From: Oribacterium sp. UBA4274
GTDB taxonomy: Bacteria > Bacillota > Clostridia > Lachnospirales > Lachnospiraceae
Assembly (NCBI GenBank): GCA_002396005.1
Contig: DGVW01000104.1
Span: 53,671 to 117,670, forward strand
DNA length: 64,000 nucleotides
Reading direction: 5' to 3'
The translations under genes and the position numbers were made by a program. The notes under the pieces are model-generated. The model was not told the origin of the DNA. It made no database searches and saw nothing but the letters and a program-made list of their open reading frames with translations. Below, piece by piece: positions 55,372 through 64,000 of the stretch. Each line of letters begins with the position of its first letter. The first letter of the stretch is position 1.

Positions 55372-58077
55372 TTATTTGATCTGATCCTTAATTGTCTCTC
55401 CGGCCTTTGCGATTGCCTCATCAATCTTGGAAGCATCTTTACCGCCTGCCTGAGCCATATTTGGACGACCGCCGCCGCCACCTCCAACTACAGGTGCAAC
55501 CTGCTTGATGAGGTTACCCGCATGTGCTCCGGCCTTGACAGCTGCATCTGTAGCCATAGCAACCATAGATACTTTGCCGTCCTTATCAGAGATAAGGAGA
55601 ACAACGCCCTCACCGAGCTTAACCTTCAGGTCATCTCCGAGATTACGAAGCTCATTCATATCAACTCCTGCAACATGTGCTGCAAGGAACTTGATACCGT
55701 TAACTTCGGTAACATTGTCCATTACATTACCAAGTGCGTTCCTGGCTTCCTTGCTCTTGAGTGCTTCATTCTCACTCTTGAGCTCCTTGAGTTCCTTCTG
55801 AAGTGACTTGATATGCTCCGCAAGAGTTGCAGGTGTAGCCTTGACAAGCTCTGCCGCTTCACTTATCTCCTTTTCAAGGTTCTCATAGTACTTACGTACA
55901 TTCTCTCCTGTAAGAGCCTCTATACGTCTTACACCAGCTGCAACACCGGCCTCGCTGATGATCTTGAACTGACCTATCTCAAGAGTATTGGTAACGTGAG
56001 TGCCTCCGCAAAGCTCTGTAGAGAAATCGCCCATACGTACAACTCTGACCTCAGAACCATACTTCTCACCAAAGAGGGCCATAGCACCGGTCTTCTTGGC
56101 TTCTTCAAGAGTCATGACATCGGTTCTTACCTCCAGTCCCTCCTGAATCTTCTCGTTGACCATATCCTCGACCTTCTTGATTTCTTCCTTGGTCATGGCC
56201 TGGAAGTGAGAGAAATCAAATCTTGTTCTGCCAGCATCCTGATATGAACCGGCCTGCTCAACGTGTGTACCAAGAACCTCACGAAGTGCCTTCTGGAGGA
56301 GGTGGGTTGCAGAGTGATTTCTGCAGGTGTTCATACGGTTTTTGGCATCTACCTTCAGTGTTACAACATCAGAAAGCTTGATCATACCGCTGCGCATCAC
56401 ACCGATATGTGCGATCTTGTTGCCGCCGATATGTGAAGTCTCTCTTACTTCAAAAACTGCCGCACCCTTACCAAGTGCTGCCGTCTCTCCCGATTCCTCT
56501 GAACCGAGTATGATGAGTCCGGTGTCTCCTGTCTGACCGCCCATGGTGCCATAGAAAGGAGTCTCCTCTGTAATGATAGCGCCTGACTCTCCATCAGAAA
56601 GTGCCTCAACTATAGCCTCATCTTCTCCGAGTGATACCATAGATACAACCTTGCTCTCTTTAACAAGCTTGTCATATCCGTCAAATGTACAACTGATTTC
56701 CGGATCTATCTCATCGTAAACTGTGGCTGCATGTCCACTGTACTCAGACATCTTGCCTGATTCAAGTCTGTCCTTACGGCCCTGCTTCTTCTGCTTCTCC
56801 ATGGCAGCCTTGAAACCTGCTTCATCAACTGTGAAGCCCTTTTCTTCAAGGATTTCCTTGGTATTGTCAACAGGGAAGCCATATGTATCATAAAGCTTGA
56901 AAGCATCCTCACCTGAAAGCTCCTTCTTGCCGTTTCTTGCAAGCTCAGCCTCCATCTCCTCGAGGATCTCCATGCCCTGCTCATAAGTCTTTTCGAACTT
57001 CTCTTCCTCAGCCTTTACAACGCTCAGGATAAAATCCTTCTTCTCATCAAGCTCAGGATATCCGTCCTTTGATGTCTCGATAACCTTCTCTACAAGAGTA
57101 GGAAGGAATGAGCCCTTGATTCCAAGCTTTCTGCCGTGGCGTACTGCGCGACGGATGATACGGCGAAGTACATATCCGCGTCCGTTGTTTGAAGGCATGA
57201 TTCCATCTGAGATCATAAATGTCATTGAACGGGCATGATCTGTGATGATACGTACAGAAACATCGGACTCACGTGTTTCAGGCTGCTCATAACCGATGCC
57301 GCCTGCAAGCTCACAGATAAGATCTCTTAAGCTCTTTAATGTGTCTACATCAAAGATAGATCCAACATCCTGAACAGCTACAGCGAGTCTCTCAAGGCCC
57401 ATACCTGTATCGATATTCTTCTGGGCGAGATCTGTATAGTGATTCTCACCATCGTTGTTGAACTGGCTGAATACGATGTTCCATACTTCCATGAAACGAT
57501 CGCCCTCACCGCCCATTACATCCTCAGGGCCGTTTCCGTACTTCTCTCCACGATCATAGTAAATCTCAGAACAAGGTCCGCAAGGTCCGGAGCCATGCTC
57601 CCAGAAATTATCTTCCTTGCCGAACTTAAAGATTCGTTCTGCAGGAATATGCATATCATTAAGCCAAATATTATAAGCTTCCTCATCATCTACATAAACT
57701 GAAGGATAAAGTCTCTCAGGATCAAGTCCAACCTTCTCTGTGAGGAACTCCCATGCCCATGGAATAGCTTCTTTCTTAAAGTAATCACCAAATGAGAAGT
57801 TTCCAAGCATCTCGAAATATGTACCGTGACGTGCTGTCTTACCTACATTCTCAAGGTCTCCTGTACGGATACACTTCTGACATGTGGTAACTCTGCGTCT
57901 TGGTGGTATCTCCTGACCGGTAAACCATGGCTTCATAGGTGCCATTCCGGAATTGATAATGAGCAACGAATTGTCATTATGTGGAACCAATGAGAAACTG
58001 TTTAAGCGTAAGCATCCCTTCTCCTCAAAGAAGCTAAGGAACAGTTCACGTAACTCATTTACGCCTCTGTACTGCAT
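55372..58077 (-). CDS. alaS: Alanine-tRNA ligase
   Basis: 901 aa. Class II catalytic domain (MQYRGVNELRELFLSFFEEKG, GMAPMKPWFTGQ, RNVGKTARH-like ENVGKTARHGTYFEM), editing domain with HSATHLLQKAL and CGGTHV zinc ligands, a coiled coil, and a C-terminal C-Ala domain with the Gly run VVGGGGGGRPNMAQAGG. It charges tRNA-Ala and clears Ser-tRNA. GAGGAG lies 9 bases before the ATG. No T-box was found in the 83-base leader; TTGACA occurs at about 58135 as a possible -35. Confidence 0.97.
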   Translation of the reverse strand: MQYRGVNELRELFLSFFEEKGCLRLNSFSLVPHNDNSLLIINSGMAPMKPWFTGQEIPPRRRVTTCQKCIRTGDLENVGKTARHGTYFEMLGNFSFGDYFKKEAIPWAWEFLTEKVGLDPERLYPSVYVDDEEAYNIWLNDMHIPAERIFKFGKEDNFWEHGSGPCGPCSEIYYDRGEKYGNGPEDVMGGEGDRFMEVWNIVFSQFNNDGENHYTDLAQKNIDTGMGLERLAVAVQDVGSIFDVDTLKSLRDLICELAGGIGYEQPETRESDVSVRIITDHARSMTFMISDGIMPSNNGRGYVLRRIIRRAVRHGRKLGIKGSFLPTLVEKVIETSKDGYPELDEKKDFILSVVKAEEEKFEKTYEQGMEILEEMEAELARNGKKELSGEDAFKLYDTYGFPVDNTKEILEEKGFTVDEAGFKAAMEKQKKQGRKDRLESGKMSEYSGHAATVYDEIDPEISCTFDGYDKLVKESKVVSMVSLGEDEAIVEALSDGESGAIITEETPFYGTMGGQTGDTGLIILGSEESGETAALGKGAAVFEVRETSHIGGNKIAHIGVMRSGMIKLSDVVTLKVDAKNRMNTCRNHSATHLLQKALREVLGTHVEQAGSYQDAGRTRFDFSHFQAMTKEEIKKVEDMVNEKIQEGLEVRTDVMTLEEAKKTGAMALFGEKYGSEVRVVRMGDFSTELCGGTHVTNTLEIGQFKIISEAGVAAGVRRIEALTGENVRKYYENLEKEISEAAELVKATPATLAEHIKSLQKELKELKSENEALKSKEARNALGNVMDNVTEVNGIKFLAAHVAGVDMNELRNLGDDLKVKLGEGVVLLISDKDGKVSMVAMATDAAVKAGAHAGNLIKQVAPVVGGGGGGRPNMAQAGGKDASKIDEAIAKAGETIKDQIK

Positions 58078-58160
58078 TATTATATCTCCTCGCTATTTTT
58101 AAGTAATTAAGCCAACTACGTCTAATAGACATTAACTTGTCAAATATACCACAGCACATT

Positions 58161-58736
58161 TTAACTTGCAAGACGGGATGAATAATCTTTAAACAGGTCC
58201 ATACAATGTTCTCTGGTAAGCTCTATGTATCTGTTGAGGTAATCTATCCCTTCCATGACGCTGACTTTATTCCTTCCAACCACCTTCATGCACTCATGAT
58301 TCCTTGAAACAAGAAAAGCATTTTCTGCATCAAAATAGTTCTTTTTTTCATCTTCAGTCATGCCTGATGTAATATCATCCCCAAGGGACTTCAGTTCATA
58401 GTCCCACAGATCAGCGATTTTCTGATAGTACTCTTTCTTCTGTGTTCCCTGTTCCATACCTGAAATACTTTCAAAAAGAACATCTATCTCATCAAAGCGA
58501 TCCTTGTACACCATCAGAAGATCCTTATCGCTGTCCTCCTTAGGCGCACTTTCTCCGGCATCCGCATAAATAAACTGTTCCTCAGTCTCAGATGCAGCAA
58601 ATGTTTCCGCCGGTGCTGCTTCGTACGCCTCCAGTTCATTCCTGAGAAAAATCCTGATCATCAATGTAATAATCAAGCACACAAGCACCAGTACCATGAT
58701 GCCCCATTGTGTTTTTTTAGAAACTCTGTTACGCAT
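58161..58736 (-). CDS. Exported/membrane-anchored hypothetical protein, LprI-like C-terminus
   Basis: 191 aa. A basic start (MRNRVSKKTQ), one membrane helix (WGIMVLVLVCLIITLMIRIF), a Glu/Ala/Ser linker, and a helical C-terminal region. LWDYELKSLGDDITSGMTED followed by EKKNYFDAENAFLVSRNHEC resembles the DUF1311/LprI pattern (W-E-N-x-x-Y-x-x-L...W...R), a weak match. Function unknown. The start at 58736 has GGAAGG 10 bases upstream. It follows the beta-CASP gene by 34 bases. Confidence 0.65.
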   Translation of the reverse strand: MRNRVSKKTQWGIMVLVLVCLIITLMIRIFLRNELEAYEAAPAETFAASETEEQFIYADAGESAPKEDSDKDLLMVYKDRFDEIDVLFESISGMEQGTQKKEYYQKIADLWDYELKSLGDDITSGMTEDEKKNYFDAENAFLVSRNHECMKVVGRNKVSVMEGIDYLNRYIELTREHCMDLFKDYSSRLAS

Positions 58737-58769
58737 ATATAATAAGCCTTCCAAATGAATGCTTATTCA

Positions 58770-60398
58770 TCAGCGCATCCATTTATCATATAAGTTAAGT
58801 ATCTGATCTGTAAACCTGGCGAGATCTTTATTGGCTCCGCCATAATTGGCCCTGACTGCAGTAAGTAGTTTATTGTACGCCGACATAAGCCTGTCAAAAG
58901 CAGCATCCGAAGATTTTCTGCGTCCCGGTATACCGCTTGATGAATACTCAACAGCCTTTGAAACTTCTACCGGTGTTCCGATTGCCTCCCACTTATTGGT
59001 TGCGAGATCAAAGACAGAACCGGAAAACGGACAGTCAACAGTATAACCGAGTTTTTCGTTTACAAGCTCCGAAAATGTCTTCATCGAACCATCATCTCCG
59101 TGAACAAGGAAAACTCTCTTCGGTTTTTTGAGATCAAATGCAGATATCCAGTCCAAAAGTCCATCCTGATCGGCATGGGAAGACATGGCCGGCATACGTG
59201 CAATCTCAGCCTTTACTGCAATATCATCTCCAAAAAGTTTAACCGATTTAACTCCATCCAGAAGCAGACGGCCAAGTGTACCCTCCGCCTGATATCCGGC
59301 AAACACGATCGTAGATTCCGGTTTCCAGAGATTATACTTTATGTGATGCCTTACACGTCCTGCATCGCACATTCCAGAAGCAGAGATGATAACCTTAGGC
59401 GTTTCCTCAAAATTTATCATTTTTGATTCTTCCGAAGTAATGGAAAGGTTTAATCCCTTAAATGAAATCGGATTGATACCTTTCATAACTATCTCTTTGG
59501 TCTGATCATCATAACAGTCTGCAAGATTCTGCGTGAAAACATGTGTTGCTTCAACTGCCAGCGGACTGTCCACATATACAGGGAAATCCGGGTGCCCTTT
59601 AATAAGCTTATTTTGTTTTATCTGTCTGAATAAATACAGAAGCTCCTGAGTACGTCCCACAGCAAAAGCAGGAATAACAACATTACCCCCTCTGTCCAAA
59701 GTTCTCTGGGTAATATTGACAAGATTGGAAACGTGATCCACCTCCCTGTCATGGAAACGATCTCCATAGGTCGACTCCATGACAACATAATCCGCATCAT
59801 GAATATACTGGGGATCTCTGATCAACGGTTTATCGAAATTTCCTATGTCTCCTGAAAAAACGATCTTTTTGGAAACGCCGTTTTCACTGAGCATAAGTTC
59901 TATGGATGCAGATCCCAGAAGATGTCCGGCATCTATAAAACGAACCATCACTCCGTCGCCAAGTTCTATCACATCGTTATAATCGACTCCCCTGAAATGG
60001 TCCAGAACTCCATTTACATCATTAAGATCATAAACCGGATGAACGTCTGCTTCTCCGGCTCTTCTGCCCTTACGATTCATATACTCTGCTTCCTGCATCT
60101 GAATATGTGCGGAGTCTCTAAGCATGATATTGGCAAGTGCCTCTGTAGCTCTTGTAGTCAAAACCGTTCCGTTAAATCCGTTCTTGTACGCATACGGAAT
60201 CATACCTGAATGGTCAATATGAGCATGTGTCAAAAGAATATAATCAACATCAGAATACTTAATCGGCAGAGGCGCTGTTTCATAATGATTCGCTCCCTGC
60301 TTCATACCACAGTCCACCAGTATCTTTAATCCGGCAGCATGAACATAATGCAGTGATCCGGTGACTTCATGATCCGCGCCTATAAAATAAAGTTTCAT
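58770..60398 (-). CDS. Beta-CASP metallo-beta-lactamase RNA-processing-type protein
   Basis: 542 aa. Metal site THAHIDHSGMIPYAY, then DAGHLLGSASIEL and FSGDIGNFDKPLIRDP; beta-CASP domain with VVMESTYGDR, VIPAFAVGRTQELLYLF, ISASGMCDAGRVRHH; and the closing MSSHADQDGLLDW. It belongs to COG1236, related to CPSF73 and bacterial exonucleases, and is distinct from RNase J. It probably cuts or degrades RNA; the substrate is unknown. The start at 60398 (MKLYFIG) has AGGAGG 5 bases upstream. Promoter at 60420-60448. Confidence 0.9.
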   Translation of the reverse strand: MKLYFIGADHEVTGSLHYVHAAGLKILVDCGMKQGANHYETAPLPIKYSDVDYILLTHAHIDHSGMIPYAYKNGFNGTVLTTRATEALANIMLRDSAHIQMQEAEYMNRKGRRAGEADVHPVYDLNDVNGVLDHFRGVDYNDVIELGDGVMVRFIDAGHLLGSASIELMLSENGVSKKIVFSGDIGNFDKPLIRDPQYIHDADYVVMESTYGDRFHDREVDHVSNLVNITQRTLDRGGNVVIPAFAVGRTQELLYLFRQIKQNKLIKGHPDFPVYVDSPLAVEATHVFTQNLADCYDDQTKEIVMKGINPISFKGLNLSITSEESKMINFEETPKVIISASGMCDAGRVRHHIKYNLWKPESTIVFAGYQAEGTLGRLLLDGVKSVKLFGDDIAVKAEIARMPAMSSHADQDGLLDWISAFDLKKPKRVFLVHGDDGSMKTFSELVNEKLGYTVDCPFSGSVFDLATNKWEAIGTPVEVSKAVEYSSSGIPGRRKSSDAAFDRLMSAYNKLLTAVRANYGGANKDLARFTDQILNLYDKWMR

Positions 60399-60419
60399 AC
60401 ACACCTCCTGGATAAAATA

Positions 60420-60448
60420 ATGATAACCCCATGGTTATTGTCATACAA
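60420..60448 (-). promoter_or_regulatory. Promoter of the beta-CASP gene with palindrome
   Basis: TTGTAT (60443-60448), 17-base spacer, TATCAT (60420-60425) on the minus strand. The inverted repeat ATAACC-CCAT-GGTTAT (60423-60438) covers the -10 and part of the spacer, so it could be an operator for a repressor. Confidence 0.5.
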
Positions 60449-60533
60449 AACAAAACTATGATGATGTGAAGACATATTTCGTACAAAGTATGATCTTCTG
60501 ACCCGATAAACACCATCAGTTAACAAAAAATAC

Positions 60534-60560
60534 CTGTTGATACATTTATTATATCAACAG
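60534..60560 (-). terminator. Terminator after livF
   Basis: CTGTTGATA (60534-60542) pairs with TATCAACAG (60552-60560), with A/T runs on both sides; on the minus strand GTATTTTTTG follows. It lies 56 bases after the livF stop and ends the transporter operon. Confidence 0.85.
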
Positions 60561-60615
60561 ATATTTTTGAATTCTACGTTTCAGTATTTGATTTTTGAGG
60601 ATAATATTTCCATCA

Positions 60616-61329
60616 TCACTCAGACAGGTATGCCGCCTTGACTTTAGGGTCGTTGCTGAGTTCATGAGCATCACCCTCTATAGTGATCTTACCAGTTTCA
60701 AGAACATATGCTCTGTCAGCGATGGATAATGCCTTGTTCGCATTCTGCTCAACAAGCAGTACAGTAACCCCGGACTCATGAATCTTCTCTATGATATTGA
60801 ATATCTCATTAACATAGATTGGTGACAGTCCCATGGAAGGCTCATCAAGCACCACCATCTGAGGGTTACTCATAAGCGCTCTTCCCATAGCAAGCATCTG
60901 CTGCTCGCCGCCTGACAGAGTACCAGCCATCTGATTTTTACGTTCCAGAAGTCTCGGAAAGTGTTCATAAACTGTCTTAAGTGTTGCTTCTATACCATCC
61001 TTATCCTTACGAGTATAGGCTCCCAGCATGAGATTCTGGTACACAGACAATGTTGCAAAAACACGTCTCCCCTCAGGAACATGAGCAAGACCGTTCGAAA
61101 CAAGCTGATGCCCCGGAGTATGTATGATTTCTTTCCCGTTATATACTACACTCCCTGAACGGGCCGGAATAAGTCCTGTTATAGTCTGAAGTGTAGTGGT
61201 TTTGCCTGCTCCATTGGCTCCGATCAAAGTGACTATCTCGCCCTTGTCTACATGGAACGAAATACCCTTAAGCGCATGAATGACGCCATAATAAACGTTT
61301 AGATCTTTTACATCTAACATTGTACTCAT
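60616..61329 (-). CDS. livF: Branched-chain amino acid ABC transporter ATPase LivF
   Basis: 237 aa. Walker A LIGANGAGKTTTLQTI, signature LSGGEQQMLAMGRAL, Walker B MVVLDEPSMGLSP, and VLLVEQNANKAL with the switch region. LivF and LivG form the two ATPase subunits that drive uptake of leucine, isoleucine and valine. AGGAGG precedes the ATG at 61329. Last gene of livH-livM-livG-livF. Confidence 0.95.
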   Translation of the reverse strand: MSTMLDVKDLNVYYGVIHALKGISFHVDKGEIVTLIGANGAGKTTTLQTITGLIPARSGSVVYNGKEIIHTPGHQLVSNGLAHVPEGRRVFATLSVYQNLMLGAYTRKDKDGIEATLKTVYEHFPRLLERKNQMAGTLSGGEQQMLAMGRALMSNPQMVVLDEPSMGLSPIYVNEIFNIIEKIHESGVTVLLVEQNANKALSIADRAYVLETGKITIEGDAHELSNDPKVKAAYLSE

Positions 61330-61340
61330 TTCCGTTCCTC

Positions 61341-62102
61341 CTAATCTCCAAGATATGCTTTAATAACTTCAGGATCATGCAGAACTTCCTGCGTAGAGCC
61401 CTGCTTAAGCACCTGGCCAAAATTAAGCACTGTCAATCTGTCGCAGATTCCGGAAACGAGTTTCATATCATGCTCAATAAGAAGTATGGTCATATCGAAT
61501 CTGTCTCTCACGAGTCTTATGGTATTCATAAGTTCCTCTGTTTCGTTAGGGTTCATGCCGGCTGCAGGTTCATCCAAAAGCAGCAGTTTCGGAGATGTTG
61601 CAAGAGCTCTGGCGATCTCAAGCTTTCTCTGCTGACCATAAGGAAGATTGGATGCCTTATAATCGCAGTAACCATCAAGTTCAAAAACCTTGAGCAGTTC
61701 CAATGCCTTCTCATCCATCTCCCGCTCTACCTTACGGAACTTAGGCGTCCTGAATATTCCATCCAGTGTAGAATACTGATTGGTATTGTGTAATCCGACT
61801 TTAACATTGTCCAATACAGAAAGCTGCGAGAACAGTCTTATGTTCTGAAAGGTTCTGGCTATCCCCTTCTTACTGATGGCCTCACAATCGAGGCCTGTGA
61901 TATTATCCCCATCAAGAACTATCTGTCCGTTGGTTGGTTTATAAACACCAGTGAGCAGATTAAAAACAGTTGTTTTTCCTGCGCCGTTTGGGCCGATAAG
62001 TCCATACAGTTCATTTTTTTCTATCTCAACATTAAATCCGTCAACAGCCTTTAATCCGCCAAAGGAGATCCCAAGACGGTCTACCTTTAATAATGTAGCC
62101 AT
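61341..62102 (-). CDS. livG: Branched-chain amino acid ABC transporter ATPase LivG
   Basis: 253 aa. Walker A LIGPNGAGKTTVFNLLTG, signature LPYGQQRKLEIARAL (the Tyr-Gly-Gln-Gln form is typical of LivG), Walker B LLLLDEPAAGMNPNE. The C-terminus (VLKQGSTQEVLHDPEVIKAYLG) is typical. The start at 62102 (MATLLKVD) has GGAG 9-10 bases upstream; ATG 62123 is in frame but lies at the livM end. Confidence 0.95.
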   Translation of the reverse strand: MATLLKVDRLGISFGGLKAVDGFNVEIEKNELYGLIGPNGAGKTTVFNLLTGVYKPTNGQIVLDGDNITGLDCEAISKKGIARTFQNIRLFSQLSVLDNVKVGLHNTNQYSTLDGIFRTPKFRKVEREMDEKALELLKVFELDGYCDYKASNLPYGQQRKLEIARALATSPKLLLLDEPAAGMNPNETEELMNTIRLVRDRFDMTILLIEHDMKLVSGICDRLTVLNFGQVLKQGSTQEVLHDPEVIKAYLGD

Positions 62103-62103
62103 A

Positions 62104-63183
62104 TCACTTGTTCTCCTTTCCATCTGTAGATTTCAGCTTAAAACTCATCATGATTCTGTCACGATACTGAATCCATGATGGTGCCGATGTACACAGCATC
62201 ATAAATATCAGAACTACCGCATATATGAGCATACGATAATCACTGAGACCTCTCAGAAGTTCAGGAAGAAGTGTAAGAACAACTGCAGCGATCACTGATC
62301 CTCTGATATTACCGATGCCTCCCATAACCACAAAAACAAGAATCATAATAGACTGATTATAACCAAAGTTTTTTGGAAGAGCCTGAAGGGAGCTCAGGTT
62401 ATGTGCGTACAGCGCTCCGCCTATTCCGGCAATCGCAGCGGAAATCGTAAATGCAAGTAGTTTGAACTTTGTCGCATTGAGACCTACAGATTCTGCAGCT
62501 ATCCTGTTATCTCTTATGGCCATAACTGCTCTTCCGGTTCTTGAATTGATAAGGTTAAGAACCACAAAAAGCACAATCAAAAGCAGTATTATTCCAATGG
62601 TAAAATTGGAATTTTTAGGAGTACCTGTGATTCCCTGAGCACCTTTTATGATGATGGTCCCTCCATCCATGTTGAGATGCATACTATCCTCAAGAGAAAA
62701 ATGAGGACCGTTAGCATCCACGCCGAAGTACAAAGCATTAACAAGATTCTTGATGATCTCGCCAAAAGCCAAAGTAACAATAGCAAGGTAGTCTCCCTTA
62801 AGTCTCAGAACAGGAATTCCGATAAGAAAACCAAAAAAAGCTGCTGTGACTGCTCCGATAACTATGGCGATAAAGAACCTCATGCCCTCCGGCATCCCTG
62901 ATGATTTCATAAGCATCGACCATGTTGCGCTGGAGAAGGCTCCGATACACATAAAGCCTGCATGTCCCAGTGACAGTTCTCCGGAAATACCTACTACAAG
63001 ATTTAAGCTAACTGCAAGTATAGAATAAGTACAGAGCGGAACCAGAAGTCCCTTAAACAAAGAGCTTATGTTCCCTGTCTGCATCATCAGCTCCACAACA
63101 ATATACGCGATGATAACTATTCCAAAAGTTATCATATTACTACGGAAAATTTTCTGCTTTTCTGCTTTAACTCTATCCATCAT
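62104..63183 (-). CDS. livM: Branched-chain amino acid ABC transporter permease LivM
   Basis: 359 aa with about nine or ten membrane helices. ELSLGHAGFMCIGAFSSA, RLKGDYLAIVTLAFGEI and AIRDNRIAAESVGLNATKFK (the EAA-like cytosolic loop that binds LivF/G) are typical of LivM. It pairs with LivH as the membrane channel. It starts 3 bases after livH. Confidence 0.95.
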   Translation of the reverse strand: MMDRVKAEKQKIFRSNMITFGIVIIAYIVVELMMQTGNISSLFKGLLVPLCTYSILAVSLNLVVGISGELSLGHAGFMCIGAFSSATWSMLMKSSGMPEGMRFFIAIVIGAVTAAFFGFLIGIPVLRLKGDYLAIVTLAFGEIIKNLVNALYFGVDANGPHFSLEDSMHLNMDGGTIIIKGAQGITGTPKNSNFTIGIILLLIVLFVVLNLINSRTGRAVMAIRDNRIAAESVGLNATKFKLLAFTISAAIAGIGGALYAHNLSSLQALPKNFGYNQSIMILVFVVMGGIGNIRGSVIAAVVLTLLPELLRGLSDYRMLIYAVVLIFMMLCTSAPSWIQYRDRIMMSFKLKSTDGKENK

Positions 63184-63186
63184 ATA

Positions 63187-64000
63187 TCACACTTTCTCCA
63201 TAATCTTCTTACCCAGAATACCTGTAGGTTTCACAAGAAGAACGATGATCAAAACAGAAAATACAATTGCATCTGAAAGCTTGGAAGAGATATAAGCCTT
63301 TGCAAGATTTTCCAGAACTCCAAGGATGATGCCGCCAACAAAAGCTCCCGGGATCGATCCAATCCCGCCAAGTACCGCCGCAACAAAAGCTTTGATACCG
63401 GGCATAGCTCCTGTAGTAGGTGTCAATGTAGGATAGGCTGAACACAAAAGGATGCCACCGATAGCCGCAAGAGCCGAGCCTATGGCGAAGGTCAAAGATA
63501 TAGTTCCGTTTACATCCACTCCCATAAGAGTTGCTGCCCCCTTATCCTCAGAAACAGCAAGCATCGCCTGCCCTGCCTTTGTCTTGTTGATAAATGTCAC
63601 GAGTCCTGCAACGATGATGATACATGTAACTATAGTAACTATAGTCTCACCGGATATTGTAAGCTGTCCCCCGGCCAGTTTGACAGGCTTAAGTGGAACA
63701 AAAGAACTAAAGCTTTTCGGATTGGCTGAAAAAATAAGCTGAGCCAGATTCTGCAACAGATAAGAAACACCGATAGCTGTGATAAGAACAGAAAGTGAGT
63801 TAGCCTGACGCAAAGGTTTATATGCAATCTTTTCAATTGTTATGCCAAGTAAAGTACAGACGACCATGCTTACCAGAATTGCAACAGGTATAGGAAGTCC
63901 CAGACTGTTAAACGCAATAAATGCAGTATAACCGCCTACCATCAAAATATCACCATGGGCAAAATTAAGCATTTTGGCAATACCATATACCATAGTATAT
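63187..64000 (-). CDS. livH: Branched-chain amino acid ABC transporter permease LivH (5' end outside window)
   Basis: At least 268 aa are visible; the frame continues past 64000 without a stop. MVYGIAKMLNFAHGDILMVG is the interior LivH motif normally preceded by about 25-30 residues, so the real start lies beyond the edge. AVSEDKGAATLMGVDVNGTI is the cytosolic EAA-like loop. Several membrane helices follow. The periplasmic-type binding protein LivJ/K is not in the window; it is expected upstream of livH. Confidence 0.95.
   Translation of the reverse strand, partial: YTMVYGIAKMLNFAHGDILMVGGYTAFIAFNSLGLPIPVAILVSMVVCTLLGITIEKIAYKPLRQANSLSVLITAIGVSYLLQNLAQLIFSANPKSFSSFVPLKPVKLAGGQLTISGETIVTIVTCIIIVAGLVTFINKTKAGQAMLAVSEDKGAATLMGVDVNGTISLTFAIGSALAAIGGILLCSAYPTLTPTTGAMPGIKAFVAAVLGGIGSIPGAFVGGIILGVLENLAKAYISSKLSDAIVFSVLIIVLLVKPTGILGKKIMEKV

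Noticed and set aside
58078..58160. Possible T-box leader before alaS
   Set aside because: The 83-base leader lacks the T-box sequence and any long specifier stem.

Overview
The window looks like the chromosome of an anaerobic Firmicute of class Clostridia, most likely family Lachnospiraceae. The evidence is the gene orders rsfS-yqeK-nadD-yhbY-obgE-rpmA-rplU and mgsA/rodA/PBP2/mreD/mreC/radC, a PP2C phosphatase of the SpoIIE type, an AAA-ATPase/PD-(D/E)XK protein of a kind common in rumen and gut Lachnospiraceae, and moderately AT-rich DNA. Genus is not resolved. Nearly all genes are on the minus strand, so the window is read right to left; only a hypothetical membrane protein (about 5 kb) and a tyrosine recombinase (about 12 kb) are on the plus strand.

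Positions 1-4800 are accessory DNA: gene fragments (AAA-ATPase, flavodoxin-type reductase, HsdM C-terminus), an intact nicotinamidase, an intact AAA-ATPase/nuclease protein, a HEPN-containing Abi gene split by a frame change, and copies of a palindromic repeat. This looks like a decayed defence or mobile island. Positions 4900-15100 hold enolase plus single genes for transport and signalling (ECF-type S component, EamA exporter, PP2C phosphatase with a membrane sensor, formyltransferase-like protein, tyrosine recombinase, PAS-GAF-GGDEF protein, small HTH protein).

Positions 15200-20600 carry lexA with its own SOS operator, then the conserved ribosome-assembly and NAD cluster, including an L21 leader. 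Positions 20600-36800 are a cell-envelope and division region: NlpC/P60 hydrolase, rluD, lspA, aroB, sepF, an HlyD-like protein, a P-loop protein, a D,D-carboxypeptidase, an mgsA-like gene with altered active-site residues, rodA, PBP2, mreD, mreC and radC. Positions 36800-50200 hold the aluminium-resistance/methionine gamma-lyase family gene, miaA, mutL, mutS, a cluster of perfect palindromes, miaB, proA-DUF896-proB and a flavoprotein. Positions 50200-58100 hold a second flavoprotein, a lipid-linked sugar flippase-type protein, ybeY, phoH, rpsU and alaS. Positions 58100-64000 hold a LprI-like exported protein, a beta-CASP metallo-beta-lactamase protein and livF-livG-livM-livH of a branched-chain amino acid importer; livH runs off the right edge.

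The most unusual signals are: (1) a palindrome cluster between mutS and miaB that supplies the miaB stop codon; (2) two similar structured elements lying directly 3' of the only two complete plus-strand genes; (3) the frame-split HEPN/Abi gene among defence remnants; (4) a methylglyoxal synthase homologue lacking the catalytic Asp and one active-site His. No CRISPR array, rRNA or tRNA gene was seen. No new multi-gene system is clearly demonstrated.
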